Positions 8,225-15,914 of a stretch of DNA of 25,764 bases are shown here, piece after piece. The notes below the pieces were generated by a model, which was not told where the DNA came from, did no database searches, and saw only the letters and a program-made list of their open reading frames with translations. The position numbers and the translations under genes are program-made. This DNA comes from an uncultured Selenomonadales bacterium (lineage in GTDB: Bacteria > Bacillota > Negativicutes > Selenomonadales > Selenomonadaceae): NCBI GenBank assembly GCA_937915725.1, contig CALGGV010000061.1, positions 1 to 25,764 on the forward strand, read 5' to 3'. Numbering within the stretch: the first letter of the stretch is position 1; every line of letters begins with the position of its first letter.

Positions 8225-10192
8225 TTGAAAAAGAAAGCAGCAATTTGCTTAGCGGTAATGTTGACAATGCCGCTGTATATGGGCTTTAAAGATGTTGAAA
8301 TTACAACTGAAAATACTGAAACAGAATCAAAAGAAACTACCGCTGAAAATACTGAAACTGTACCAAAAGAAACTACCACTGAAAATGTTGAAACAGAATC
8401 AAAAGAAACTACCACTGAAAATACTGAAACAGAATCAAAAGAAACTACCACTGAAAATGTTGAAACTGTAACAAATAAACCGGTAACCGAAAATACCGTT
8501 ATGCAAAGTGAAACTATGATGAAGGAGTATATGAGCCAATTCGACGGTAAAACGATTGTCAACATTGAATATGAAGGCGCAAGCGATGCAACCCTTCCGA
8601 CTGTAAAAGCGGCGATTATGGCGCGTGTAGGCGACGAATTTAGCTCTGATATTGCTATGCGCGACAGAGCGGCGATAATTAATACCGGCTATTTTTATGA
8701 GGCTTATCAAACTTTTCAAGAAGTTCCTGAAGGCGTCTTAATCACTTATCATACAATGGAAAATCCAATTTTGCGCAAAGTCGAAATTAGCGGCAATACT
8801 TTATACAAAAATGATGAGCTTAACAAAATGATAACCGTTCGCCGAAATTCCATACTCAACCGAAATACTTTGAATGAAAATTTGGCGGCGATTGAAGAAA
8901 AATATCACAGCGACGGCTACATTTTAATGAAAATTACTGATATGAACGTTGACAAAGACGGCTTGCTGACTTTAAAACTAAATGAAGGAACGCTTGAAGG
9001 TTACAGCGTCAAGGGCAACAAAAAGACTAAAGATTATGTAGTACTGCGCGAAATGCGGCAAAAAGTCGGGGAGCCGTTCAATGCAAAATTGGCGCGGCGC
9101 AGTATGGACAGAGTTTACAATTTGGGATTTTTTGAAGATGTTAATATAAAAATGCAACCGGGCGTGGAGCCGAATGCAATAATTATGGAAGTTAACGTAA
9201 AAGAAAGGCGCACGGGAACATTTGGCGTCGGCGCAGGTTACAGCACACGTGACGGCTTATTGGGCAGTGTCAGCATTTCTGATACAAATTTTAGAGGAAC
9301 AGGCGACGCAATTTCAATGTCATTTGAAAAAAGCGCGGAAGAATCTGACGCGCACGGCTTTACTTTCGCTTACAAAAAACCATGGCTTGACAGTAAAGAA
9401 ACTGCCGCCACTGTCAGATATTACAACCGCACTTACCAATTTTACGATTACGATACAGCCGGCGATTTAAAAGAACGCTATATGAGAAAATATACCGGCG
9501 GCGAAGTAACTTTAAGCCGTCCGCAAAGTGAATATTCTACCAACTACATTACAATTCGCCACAGAAAAGACGCCTATGTAAGACACGTTGCCAGCGGTAA
9601 TGCCGGCGACCGTAGCGGCACTTATGGTGAATCTTGGCGCAATGCAAATTTCGGCACTACAAGGGCTATAATCGCCCAGCACGTAACAGACACAAGGGAT
9701 AATATATATAACCCCAGCACAGGCGGCAGAGTGGCTTTAACGGCTGAATTTGGCGGTCTTTGGGGCGGCGATTTTACTTTTCAAAAATATGACATAGAAC
9801 ACCAGCAATTTTTTAAGGCGGGAGATCATTCGCAAGTTTGGGCTTTTAGATCTGCGTACGGCTTAGGGCACGGCGATTTAACAGAATTTAACCAATTCAG
9901 AGTTGGCGGACAAAATACTTTGCGCGGTTATCGTGACGACCAATTCAGGGGCAACAGAATGGTTCTTGCTACGCTTGAATATCGTTTTCCGCTTGCAAAA
10001 AAAGTTCAAGGAATTATTTTCACAGATTGGGGCGGAACGTGGAATAACGGCTTTTTCCCCAGCGGCGGCGATATTTACGGCAGTGGCGGTTTAGGCGTTG
10101 CATTGAATACGCCGCTTGGACCTTTGCGCTTAGATTATGGGCGCGGCTCTCAAGGCGGCAGATTCCATTTTAATATTGGCGGCGGCTTTTAA
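8225..10192 (+). CDS. bamA: BamA/Omp85-family outer-membrane assembly protein with Thr/Glu repeat linker
   Basis: This is the outer-membrane barrel that inserts other barrel proteins. A short hydrophobic N-terminus (about 4-20) is followed by a Thr/Glu/Asn repeat linker (28-84), then three POTRA domains (about 100-175, 178-250, 252-325) and a 16-strand-type barrel (about 328-655) ending in GGGF. The conserved L6 motif is LRGY at 566-569. Proteobacterial BamA has five POTRAs; three would also fit TamA, but neighbours and gene set favour BamA. The signal peptide lacks a clean A-x-A cleavage site. The TTG start follows AGGGGGT at good spacing, 80 bases after tamB with no visible terminator between. 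In related genomes bamA is usually followed by ompH/skp and lpx genes; here a FliB-like gene follows instead. Confidence 0.92.
   Translation: MKKKAAICLAVMLTMPLYMGFKDVEITTENTETESKETTAENTETVPKETTTENVETESKETTTENTETESKETTTENVETVTNKPVTENTVMQSETMMKEYMSQFDGKTIVNIEYEGASDATLPTVKAAIMARVGDEFSSDIAMRDRAAIINTGYFYEAYQTFQEVPEGVLITYHTMENPILRKVEISGNTLYKNDELNKMITVRRNSILNRNTLNENLAAIEEKYHSDGYILMKITDMNVDKDGLLTLKLNEGTLEGYSVKGNKKTKDYVVLREMRQKVGEPFNAKLARRSMDRVYNLGFFEDVNIKMQPGVEPNAIIMEVNVKERRTGTFGVGAGYSTRDGLLGSVSISDTNFRGTGDAISMSFEKSAEESDAHGFTFAYKKPWLDSKETAATVRYYNRTYQFYDYDTAGDLKERYMRKYTGGEVTLSRPQSEYSTNYITIRHRKDAYVRHVASGNAGDRSGTYGESWRNANFGTTRAIIAQHVTDTRDNIYNPSTGGRVALTAEFGGLWGGDFTFQKYDIEHQQFFKAGDHSQVWAFRSAYGLGHGDLTEFNQFRVGGQNTLRGYRDDQFRGNRMVLATLEYRFPLAKKVQGIIFTDWGGTWNNGFFPSGGDIYGSGGLGVALNTPLGPLRLDYGRGSQGGRFHFNIGGGF
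8306..8476 (+). repeat. 36-bp in-frame tandem repeat within bamA
   Basis: About 4.7 copies of a 36-bp unit encode a 12-residue repeat of the type TENTETESKETT (residues 28-84). The units are nearly identical in DNA, differing mainly at ACT/GTT (Thr/Val) and at the ESK/VPK triplet. Such repeats change copy number easily while keeping frame. The encoded linker is hydrophilic and probably unstructured, lying between the membrane-targeting N-terminus and the first POTRA domain. Confidence 0.85.
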
Positions 10193-10210
10193 TTTAGATG
10201 AGGAAATGAA

Positions 10211-11449
10211 ATGAAAACTTATACATACTATCAACCGGAATATGTCAGCAAATTTCAATGTGACGGGCAAAAGTGCAATGCTTATTGTTGCAAACATTGG
10301 AATATCACTATTGACAAAAAAACTTATAAGGTTTATTCACACTTAAAGCCGAAAAGCGCGGCTAAAGAAATTATGATTAATTTAAAAAAAAGAGAAAATG
10401 CTGACGATTACTTAGTAAGACTTGATGAAAAAGGTCGCTGTCCATTTTTGACAGAAGATAATTGGTGCAGTATTCAAAAGAAATATGGCGAAGAATTTTT
10501 ATCTATAACTTGTACAACATATCCGCGCCAAACGTGGGATATTGGGGATTTCTATGAACGCAGTTTAACTTTAACTTGTCCTATAGTTGCAGAAATGGTT
10601 TTACTTGCAACTGAACCGCTGAAATTTGAAACACTTGAAGTTTCAGAAAAAGTCCACAATAATTTTGGTAAAATAATGATGTTGACTAATCCTTTGCCGC
10701 CTAATCAACATGAAGGATTCATAATGTTGCAAGAAACTATGATAAGAATACTTCAGGAACGTACTTTAACAATTGACCAAAGACTTTTGATGCTTGGATT
10801 GTTCTGCGATAAATTAGATGAATTGCTAAGTAGCAGTTTGGAATTGACATTTACAAAATATATACCATTTTATAAAGACACCGCTTTTTTGCAAGAACAA
10901 TCTTCAAAAGTAGCTCCCCTTGTTAAATTTGAGCCACAAAATCATATAAAAATAATGATGGGGATTTTGGAAAAATTGTATGACGAAGAAAATAAAAAAA
11001 GTTCCCCGCACGATAGAAGATTATTAGCTGCCGTAGTGAATACACTGCAAATTGAAACTGACGAAAACTACGCTGTAAACGTTAGTAAATTATCCGATAA
11101 ATATATTTCGCTTGAGGAGGAGCGTCAAAAATTTGTACAGCAATTTTCAACGATATTTGAAAATTATCTTGTCAACGAGTTATTTTTTTATTTGTATCCT
11201 TTCCGCTTTAGCGGCACAACTATTTTTAATTATGGAGTTTTCGTGACGATTTACAAAATGCTGGAACTTTTAACTTTTTCCAGTTCAATAGAAAAATCTG
11301 AACCTTACGATGAAAAAGATTTAGTTTCAGAAATAAGATTTTATATAAATAGAGTGGATCACGGTATAGGTTATGTTGGTAAAATTGCAGAGTACCTAGA
11401 AGGCAAAGAAGATATTGTTGAAATAATGAGTAGCATGCTACAAGTTTAA
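10211..11449 (+). CDS. FliB-like Cys-cluster protein (putative lysine-N-methylase)
   Basis: This 412-residue protein resembles the FliB family, named for flagellin lysine N-methylation. The N-terminal Cys cluster C17-x4-C22-x3-C26-C27 is followed by more conserved-looking cysteines in GRCPF, NWCSI and ITCTTYPR, and later LTCP. This layout fits the CxxCxxCC metal-binding (YkgJ/FliB) superfamily. The rest is helical, without a recognisable SAM-binding motif. The start is ATG after GAGGAAATGA, 18 bases downstream of bamA, so it may be read from the envelope operon. No flagellin gene is in the window, so the substrate is unknown; many family members in gut Firmicutes are called flagellin methylases on homology only. 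The 12-base gap to the next gene suggests co-transcription with the FtsZ-like gene. Confidence 0.75.
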   Translation: MKTYTYYQPEYVSKFQCDGQKCNAYCCKHWNITIDKKTYKVYSHLKPKSAAKEIMINLKKRENADDYLVRLDEKGRCPFLTEDNWCSIQKKYGEEFLSITCTTYPRQTWDIGDFYERSLTLTCPIVAEMVLLATEPLKFETLEVSEKVHNNFGKIMMLTNPLPPNQHEGFIMLQETMIRILQERTLTIDQRLLMLGLFCDKLDELLSSSLELTFTKYIPFYKDTAFLQEQSSKVAPLVKFEPQNHIKIMMGILEKLYDEENKKSSPHDRRLLAAVVNTLQIETDENYAVNVSKLSDKYISLEEERQKFVQQFSTIFENYLVNELFFYLYPFRFSGTTIFNYGVFVTIYKMLELLTFSSSIEKSEPYDEKDLVSEIRFYINRVDHGIGYVGKIAEYLEGKEDIVEIMSSMLQV

Positions 11450-11461
11450 GGCTGGTAAATT

Positions 11462-12088
11462 ATGAGTGATTTTACAGTTATTGACGTTGAAAATATTTTA
11501 CCATCGATTGAGACCGTGAAAATTCTTTCTATAAAAGATTTATTTTTTGGGATAGAGGCGGATATAGTTTTTGTTGTTGGCAGGCGTGAAATTATTGAAG
11601 TTACACAAAAATTTTTTTCTCTTGGTGCTTTAAAAATTTTAATCACAAATAAAAAATCTGCCGCCTGTGGAAAATTTAATTCTTTTGTTATTTTGCCGGA
11701 CGATGAAAATTTTGCAACAACAGCTGAAAAAATTATTCGCAGTTTAAAATATTTGATAGACTTGGAAAATTGGGAATTTGAAGATATTTCAAGTTTTTTG
11801 GAATCTGCCGGCGAAACTTTGTTTATAATTGGAGAAGCTGAAAATGTTTCGGCTGCCGCAAAGTCTGCATTTTTAAACGCCAATAAAAATAAGTTTAATA
11901 AATGTAATGCTGTTTTAATGAATGTTAGCGGCGTACCCGATTCAATTTCGCTGTTTGAGTTGAATGAAGTGATTTTAAAAATTCAAGACAGTATAACTCC
12001 TGCGGTTGAATTTCTTTGCGAATTTACCGTTGACGAATCTTTGAAAAATAAAGTTAAAATTATAATTTTAGCAATGCGGTCTGATTAA
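11462..12088 (+). CDS. Degenerate FtsZ-like protein lacking the GTP-binding glycine loop
   Basis: This 208-residue protein reads as the remains of an FtsZ fold. Residues 24-62 (IKDLFFGIEADIVFVVG, then FSLGALKILIT) match the FtsZ stretch around ADMVFVTAGMGGGTGTG, but the GGGTGTG tubulin signature is missing. Residues 75-137 match the stretch holding the VIPND segment, the T7 loop (here NWEFED at 103-108 for NLDFAD) and the following MGIG segment (here FIIGEAE). Residues 145-205 match the FtsZ C-terminal domain (VLMNVSGVPDSISLFELNE; VDESLKNKVKIIILA). The N-terminal nucleotide-binding half is almost gone, so GTP binding is unlikely. It could bind FtsZ filament ends through the retained synergy-loop face; this is inference. 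The start is ATG with a weak ribosome site, and the gene abuts the next one with no gap. Confidence 0.72.
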   Translation: MSDFTVIDVENILPSIETVKILSIKDLFFGIEADIVFVVGRREIIEVTQKFFSLGALKILITNKKSAACGKFNSFVILPDDENFATTAEKIIRSLKYLIDLENWEFEDISSFLESAGETLFIIGEAENVSAAAKSAFLNANKNKFNKCNAVLMNVSGVPDSISLFELNEVILKIQDSITPAVEFLCEFTVDESLKNKVKIIILAMRSD

Positions 12089-12649
12089 ATGAAGTGGCTA
12101 AATCATCAAATAACAACGGGTTTTATAGTTTACGCGGCAACGAATGACGCGCTGGCAGTGGCGGCAAGCATAGCGGGCGCGGTAATTCCGGACAAAATTG
12201 AAGGCGCGCCGCCGAAAGAAAGTAAAGCTTACTGGAAATGGCGCAGGAGTCATCGTGCGTTGTCACATTACCCGCCGTTATATATTTTTTTGTTGGCACT
12301 CGCGCAGGGCGTCAATTTTTATTTTCAAAATCCAATAGCCGGAATAATTTGCAATATTGTCAGTTATATTTTAATTGGGGCGTTGTTGCATATTGCAGAG
12401 GACGGAATTTGCGGCAAAATTCCAATTTTCAGCACGAAAAAAAAGCACGGGCTCAAACTTTTTAAAGTTGGCTCGTGGCAGGAAAATTTTTTTACTTTGC
12501 TGATAATTTGCGTTTGTGTAGCGTTCAGTTTCAGAGAAATTTTAAATTTAGAAATTAATTTGAACTCCTTGACTCAAAACGCACAAACATTTAACATTAC
12601 AGAAATTGGCGAAAAGATAAAAAATATATTTGCCAAATTAAATTTTTAG
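12089..12649 (+). CDS. YdjM-family inner-membrane protein (metal-dependent hydrolase-like)
   Basis: This 186-residue membrane protein belongs to the YdjM/LexA-binding, inner-membrane metal-dependent hydrolase family. Visible hallmarks are the N-terminal NHQITTG, PDKIE (about 34-38), RRSHRALSH (about 52-60, the usual HR-x2-[ST]-H motif), and LLHIAEDGICGKIPIF (about 99-114, the H-x3-D/G-P-F type motif). Three or four hydrophobic spans are present, the last near 137-152. The His/Asp residues probably bind metal in the membrane; the substrate is unknown for most of the family. The ATG follows the TAA of the FtsZ-like gene with zero spacing, which points to translational coupling. The C-terminal ~35 residues are Asn/Ile-rich and not conserved in an obvious way. 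Confidence 0.82.
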   Translation: MKWLNHQITTGFIVYAATNDALAVAASIAGAVIPDKIEGAPPKESKAYWKWRRSHRALSHYPPLYIFLLALAQGVNFYFQNPIAGIICNIVSYILIGALLHIAEDGICGKIPIFSTKKKHGLKLFKVGSWQENFFTLLIICVCVAFSFREILNLEINLNSLTQNAQTFNITEIGEKIKNIFAKLNF

Positions 12650-12660
12650 GAGGGTTTAAT

Positions 12661-12909
12661 TTGAAAAACTATTCTTACGAAACTGAAAAAGTTTGCTCCA
12701 AGCAGATTAATTTCAGCGTTGACGACGAGGGCAAACTTCACAACGTTCAATTTGTTGGCGGCTGTCCCGGCAATTTACAGGCTATTGGAAAATTGGTTGA
12801 GGGCAAAGACGCCAAAGAAATTTCAGACCTTTTGCGCGGCAATGACTGCAAAGGGCGCGGTACAAGTTGCGCCGACCAATTCTCAAAAGCCATTGACAAT
12901 ATCAACTAG
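12661..12909 (+). CDS. TSCPD-domain protein (TIGR03905-like)
   Basis: This small 82-residue protein is essentially one TSCPD domain. Visible motifs are VGGCPGNLQAIGKL (about 36-49) and CKGRGTSCADQ (about 61-71), with the conserved cysteines C17, C39, C61 and C69. Related domains occur alone in Firmicutes and at the ends of B12-dependent ribonucleotide reductases; the free-standing type has no firm function. The cysteines suggest metal or thiol chemistry. The start is TTG with AGGAGGG, and it is the last gene of the (+) group. Its 3' end overlaps the rbgA 3' end on the other strand by 8 bases. Confidence 0.88.
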   Translation: MKNYSYETEKVCSKQINFSVDDEGKLHNVQFVGGCPGNLQAIGKLVEGKDAKEISDLLRGNDCKGRGTSCADQFSKAIDNIN

Positions 12910-13747
12910 GAAAATCGTCTAAAATAACTTTGCAAATTTTACCTGCGCGAAATTCAGATAGAATTAATCGCGCAGTTTTTTCACTGTCAATTTCGCCGCC
13001 GCGCCGAATACAGCCGCGCTTTTTTCCTATCAAATTTAAAATTTCGTGTCCTTCGCCAAGAAGATTTTCGATTTTGTAACGTTCAATTAAACCGGCGGGA
13101 AATTTTTTTGCCAAAAATTCCAATAACAAGCAAACAGTTTGTTCAATATCGTAAACTTCGTCGTTAATTGCGTAAGTCCAAGCAAGTTTTAAGGCAACGT
13201 CTTTATCTTCAAATTTTGGGTAAAGAATGCCTGGCGTGTCGAGTAAATCTAAGCCGTCGTCGATTTTAATCCACTGTTTGGAGCGCGTAACGGCGGGGCG
13301 ATTTTCAGCTTTTGCACGATTGACGCCGGCTAATTTATTAATCAGTGAAGATTTTCCAACATTTGGAACGCCGACAATCATTGCGCGGGCTGAACGCGGT
13401 TTTGCGCCGAATTTTTCAAGTTTATGAGTTTTGGGCGCGGCAATTTTTTTAGCAGTGGCGATAAGGTTTTTAATTCCTGCGCCGTTCATTGAATTAATTG
13501 CAACGGCAGAAATATTTTGACTGCTGAAAAATTTTAGCCACAATTCCAGATTAGCGGCTAAGTCAGATTTATTTAGCGCAATTATTTTAGGTTTATCGCC
13601 GAGTAATTCTTGTAGCATAGGATTTTGACTTGAAAGCGGTATTCGTGCGTCAAGCACTTCAATTATTAAATCGACAAGTTTTAAATTTTCGCTGATAAGT
13701 TCCCGCGTCTTTTTCATATGACCGGGAAACCATTGAATATCATTCAA
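12902..13747 (-). CDS. rbgA: Ribosome biogenesis GTPase RbgA/YlqF
   Basis: This is a circularly permuted GTPase needed for late assembly of the 50S ribosomal subunit. The G motifs occur in the permuted order G4-G1-G3: NKSD (59-62), GVPNVGKSS (126-134), then DTPG (170-173). The N-terminus IQWFPGHMKKT is the YlqF signature. The C-terminal domain (about 195-281), which contacts rRNA in the Bacillus protein, contains LNLIGKKRGCIRRGGEID. Length (281) is typical. The start is TTG at 13747 with GGAGG 11 bases upstream, slightly long spacing; the alternative ATT codon just before it would bring the SD closer. It is transcribed divergently from dedA and converges on the TSCPD gene. Confidence 0.95.
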   Translation of the reverse strand: MNDIQWFPGHMKKTRELISENLKLVDLIIEVLDARIPLSSQNPMLQELLGDKPKIIALNKSDLAANLELWLKFFSSQNISAVAINSMNGAGIKNLIATAKKIAAPKTHKLEKFGAKPRSARAMIVGVPNVGKSSLINKLAGVNRAKAENRPAVTRSKQWIKIDDGLDLLDTPGILYPKFEDKDVALKLAWTYAINDEVYDIEQTVCLLLEFLAKKFPAGLIERYKIENLLGEGHEILNLIGKKRGCIRRGGEIDSEKTARLILSEFRAGKICKVILDDFPS

Positions 13748-13766
13748 AATAAAAAAAACCTCCAGT

Positions 13767-13820
13767 TTAAGGCAATAGGCAACAGTAAAGAGGCAGTAGT
13801 TAAAAAATCTACTGCCTTAA
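13767..13820. repeat. Competing inverted repeats between rbgA and dedA
   Basis: Three segments can pair in two exclusive ways. Segment B (13791-13799, AGGCAGTAG) pairs perfectly over 9 bp with CTACTGCCT (13809-13817). Segment A (13767-13778, TTAAGGCAATAG) pairs 11 of 12 with segment C (13809-13820, CTACTGCCTTAA). The interval also shows a 7-base period (GGCAATA, GGCAACA, ..., GGCAGTA). No U-tract follows. It may act as a switch-like leader for either divergent gene, or simply be a repeat element. Confidence 0.5.
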
Positions 13821-13850
13821 TATTAATCACATTTTCAAGGAGAAATTTTA

Positions 13851-14441
13851 ATGGAAGAAATATCACAAATTTTTTTACAGTTTATCAATTCATACGGCTA
13901 CATAGCGGTAGCAGTTTTAATGGCGATGGAAAACGCCTGCATACCAATTCCGAGTGAATTAATTTTGGGATTTGCGGGCTATTTAATTTTTGCGGAGCAG
14001 ATGACATTTACCGGCGCACTTACGGCGGGAATGATAGGCGGAATGTTGGGCTCCATTTTTGCGTACGCGGTGGGAAGTACCGGCGGGCGAAAGTTCGTTG
14101 ACAAGTACGGAAAATATTTTTTTATAAAAAAATCGCACGTCGATTTAGCGCAGCGTTGGTTTGACAAGTACGGTATTCGTGCAGTTTTTTTCAGCAGAAT
14201 GTTACCGGTTATCAGAACTTTTATTTCATTACCGGCGGGATTTGCCCGGGTAAATTTACCGGCGTTTTTGTTTTACACATTTGCAGGAAGTTTACCGTGG
14301 ACGGCGTTAATTTTATACGCGGGGATACTTTTGGGCGAAAATTGGAAATATCTTTTGGAAATTGGACACGAGGCAAGCATAGCCTTTGTAATAATCTGCG
14401 CGATAATTTTAATTGTTTGGTATTTGCGCCGCCGCCGTTAA
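13851..14441 (+). CDS. DedA-family membrane protein (VTT/SNARE-associated fold)
   Basis: This 196-residue polytopic inner-membrane protein belongs to the DedA family, whose members flip or transport lipids such as undecaprenyl phosphate or support membrane charge balance. Diagnostic parts are MENACIPIPSELIL near residue 23, the Gly-rich segment GGMLGSIFAYAVGSTGGRK (about 63-81), and FFSRMLPVIRTFISLPAG (about 113-131), holding the family's F-x-R-x2-P-x2-R. A final membrane helix ends in a basic RRRR tail. The ATG has AAGGAGA at good spacing. The CDS overlaps the end of the converging ADP-ribose gene by 4 bases. The substrate of this member is not known; given the envelope genes nearby a lipid carrier role is plausible. 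Confidence 0.93.
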   Translation: MEEISQIFLQFINSYGYIAVAVLMAMENACIPIPSELILGFAGYLIFAEQMTFTGALTAGMIGGMLGSIFAYAVGSTGGRKFVDKYGKYFFIKKSHVDLAQRWFDKYGIRAVFFSRMLPVIRTFISLPAGFARVNLPAFLFYTFAGSLPWTALILYAGILLGENWKYLLEIGHEASIAFVIICAIILIVWYLRRRR

Positions 14442-15904
14442 TTTTCGGATATGTACTTTAAAATTTGTTGTTTATAAATTTCAGTTCCATTTTCTTCCAG
14501 ATTTACAAAAATAATTTTCATATCGTAATTGGGATAATCATTCAGCCAATCGCCAATGGAATTTATCGCAATATAAGTAGCAAGCGTTGGAGGAAATCTT
14601 TTAGCACCGGTTGAAATTGAAGGAAAAGCTACGCTGTGCAAATTATTTTTTCTGGCAAGATTCAAAATTCTCATATAGCATAAAGAAAGTAAAAGCGTAT
14701 CTTCAACTTTTTCATTGTATCTGGGTCCGACGGTGTGAATAACATATTTTGCGGGAAGATTAAAACCTTCAGTAATTTTTGCCTCAGCGACGTTGCAACT
14801 TTTTAAATTTCTGCAAGCCTCTGCAAGTTCCGAACCGGCTGTTTCATTAATCATTTGGCTAAGAGTACTGCCCGTCAAACGAGTATTAACCGAATTAACT
14901 ATAGCATCAACCGCCAATGCAGTAATATTGCCGGTAAAAATTCTGGCATTTTCAAGGAGACGTTCAATTTTGAAGGGCAAATTTTTAGAATTAAGTTCAA
15001 GTAAATTTTTCAGCGGCGTTAAATCTTCAAAAGTTTTTGATTGAACTTGAACACTATCTGCGAATTTTAAAATATTAGAAAATTCTTGTGGATTTTCGCC
15101 AAAAATTTCTGCGGTAAATCTGTTCAAAACTTGAATCATTTCGCCGGTTAATCTTTTGCGACACTCAATTTTTAATTCTCTGGGAATTCCGTAAAAAGCC
15201 TCTGCAATGCTGCCGGCAATAGCGGCTTGAGTATCAGTATCACCGCCGAGTGATATTGCATTTCTTACGGCGTCTTCAAAATTTTTAGACTCCAAAAAGG
15301 CAATAATCGCCTCCGGTACAGATTCTGAACACAAAAACTTTGGATAATATTCCGGGCGTATTTCGTCCAGGGTACGTGATAAATCGTAGCCAAAATTTTG
15401 TTCGATAAAATTTTTTATTTTGGTTTTAGGCGCGCCATTTCTTGCAAGAAAAATCGCACTTGCAACGGACGCCGCGCCATTAAATCCTTCTTCGCTGTTG
15501 TGACTTACTGACGCAGAAAATTTGGCACAATCTATCGTATCTTCAATAGAATCAAAAAACCAGCCGACGGGCGAAACGCGCATTGCCGCGCCGTTTGTAT
15601 CGCCGCCGTAAGGTTGAGGATTTTCTGACAGAATCCAATTTTTAAAGCGGCGACTGTAACCTGCGTGCAAATATTTTCTTCCCCAATTTTGTAAACTTCT
15701 TTGAAATTCAGTTGTAATAATTACCATATCGTTTGTTTGCAAAGAATGAATATTTAAAAGCACTTCGGCAACCGCAAAAGTTAAAACGCTGTCATCTGTA
15801 AAATGGCTGCGATCTTCAAAAAGTTCAAAGTCTTTTGTTTTTATGGCGCGTCGCCTGCCCTCAAAACGCGAACCTATAATATCGCCTAAAATTGCGCCGT
15901 ACAT
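14438..15904 (-). CDS. ADP-ribosylglycohydrolase / macro-domain fusion protein
   Basis: Two ADP-ribose modules are joined in 488 residues. The N-terminal part (about 1-265) is a DraG-type ADP-ribosylglycohydrolase with the binuclear metal motifs FTDDS (35-39), GGDTNG (near 99) and GGDTDT (220-225). A linker follows, then a macro domain (about 322-488) with VDAIVNSVN (332-340) and the phosphate-loop motif SISTGAKRFP (429-438). DraG enzymes remove ADP-ribose from proteins; macro domains bind or hydrolyse ADP-ribose and its derivatives. The usual Gly-rich macro loop after the VN pair (GGGVDGAI type) is replaced by TGSTLSQM (344-351), so this domain may bind rather than cut. The ATG follows AAGGAGATAAAG. 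No ADP-ribosyltransferase was seen in the window. Confidence 0.88.
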   Translation of the reverse strand: MYGAILGDIIGSRFEGRRRAIKTKDFELFEDRSHFTDDSVLTFAVAEVLLNIHSLQTNDMVIITTEFQRSLQNWGRKYLHAGYSRRFKNWILSENPQPYGGDTNGAAMRVSPVGWFFDSIEDTIDCAKFSASVSHNSEEGFNGAASVASAIFLARNGAPKTKIKNFIEQNFGYDLSRTLDEIRPEYYPKFLCSESVPEAIIAFLESKNFEDAVRNAISLGGDTDTQAAIAGSIAEAFYGIPRELKIECRKRLTGEMIQVLNRFTAEIFGENPQEFSNILKFADSVQVQSKTFEDLTPLKNLLELNSKNLPFKIERLLENARIFTGNITALAVDAIVNSVNTRLTGSTLSQMINETAGSELAEACRNLKSCNVAEAKITEGFNLPAKYVIHTVGPRYNEKVEDTLLLSLCYMRILNLARKNNLHSVAFPSISTGAKRFPPTLATYIAINSIGDWLNDYPNYDMKIIFVNLEENGTEIYKQQILKYISEN

Positions 15905-15914
15905 TTTCTTTATC

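Noticed and set aside
8191..8565. Antisense frame of 124 residues over the bamA repeat
   Set aside because: Low-complexity shadow of the 36-bp repeat, with no ribosome site.
11446..11883. Antisense frame of 145 residues under the FtsZ-like gene
   Set aside because: Composition follows the opposite strand's codons; the sense frame has the FtsZ pattern.
13718..13957. Small (+) frame across the rbgA-dedA gap
   Set aside because: It runs antisense to the rbgA start, through a repeat and into dedA in another frame; no ribosome site.
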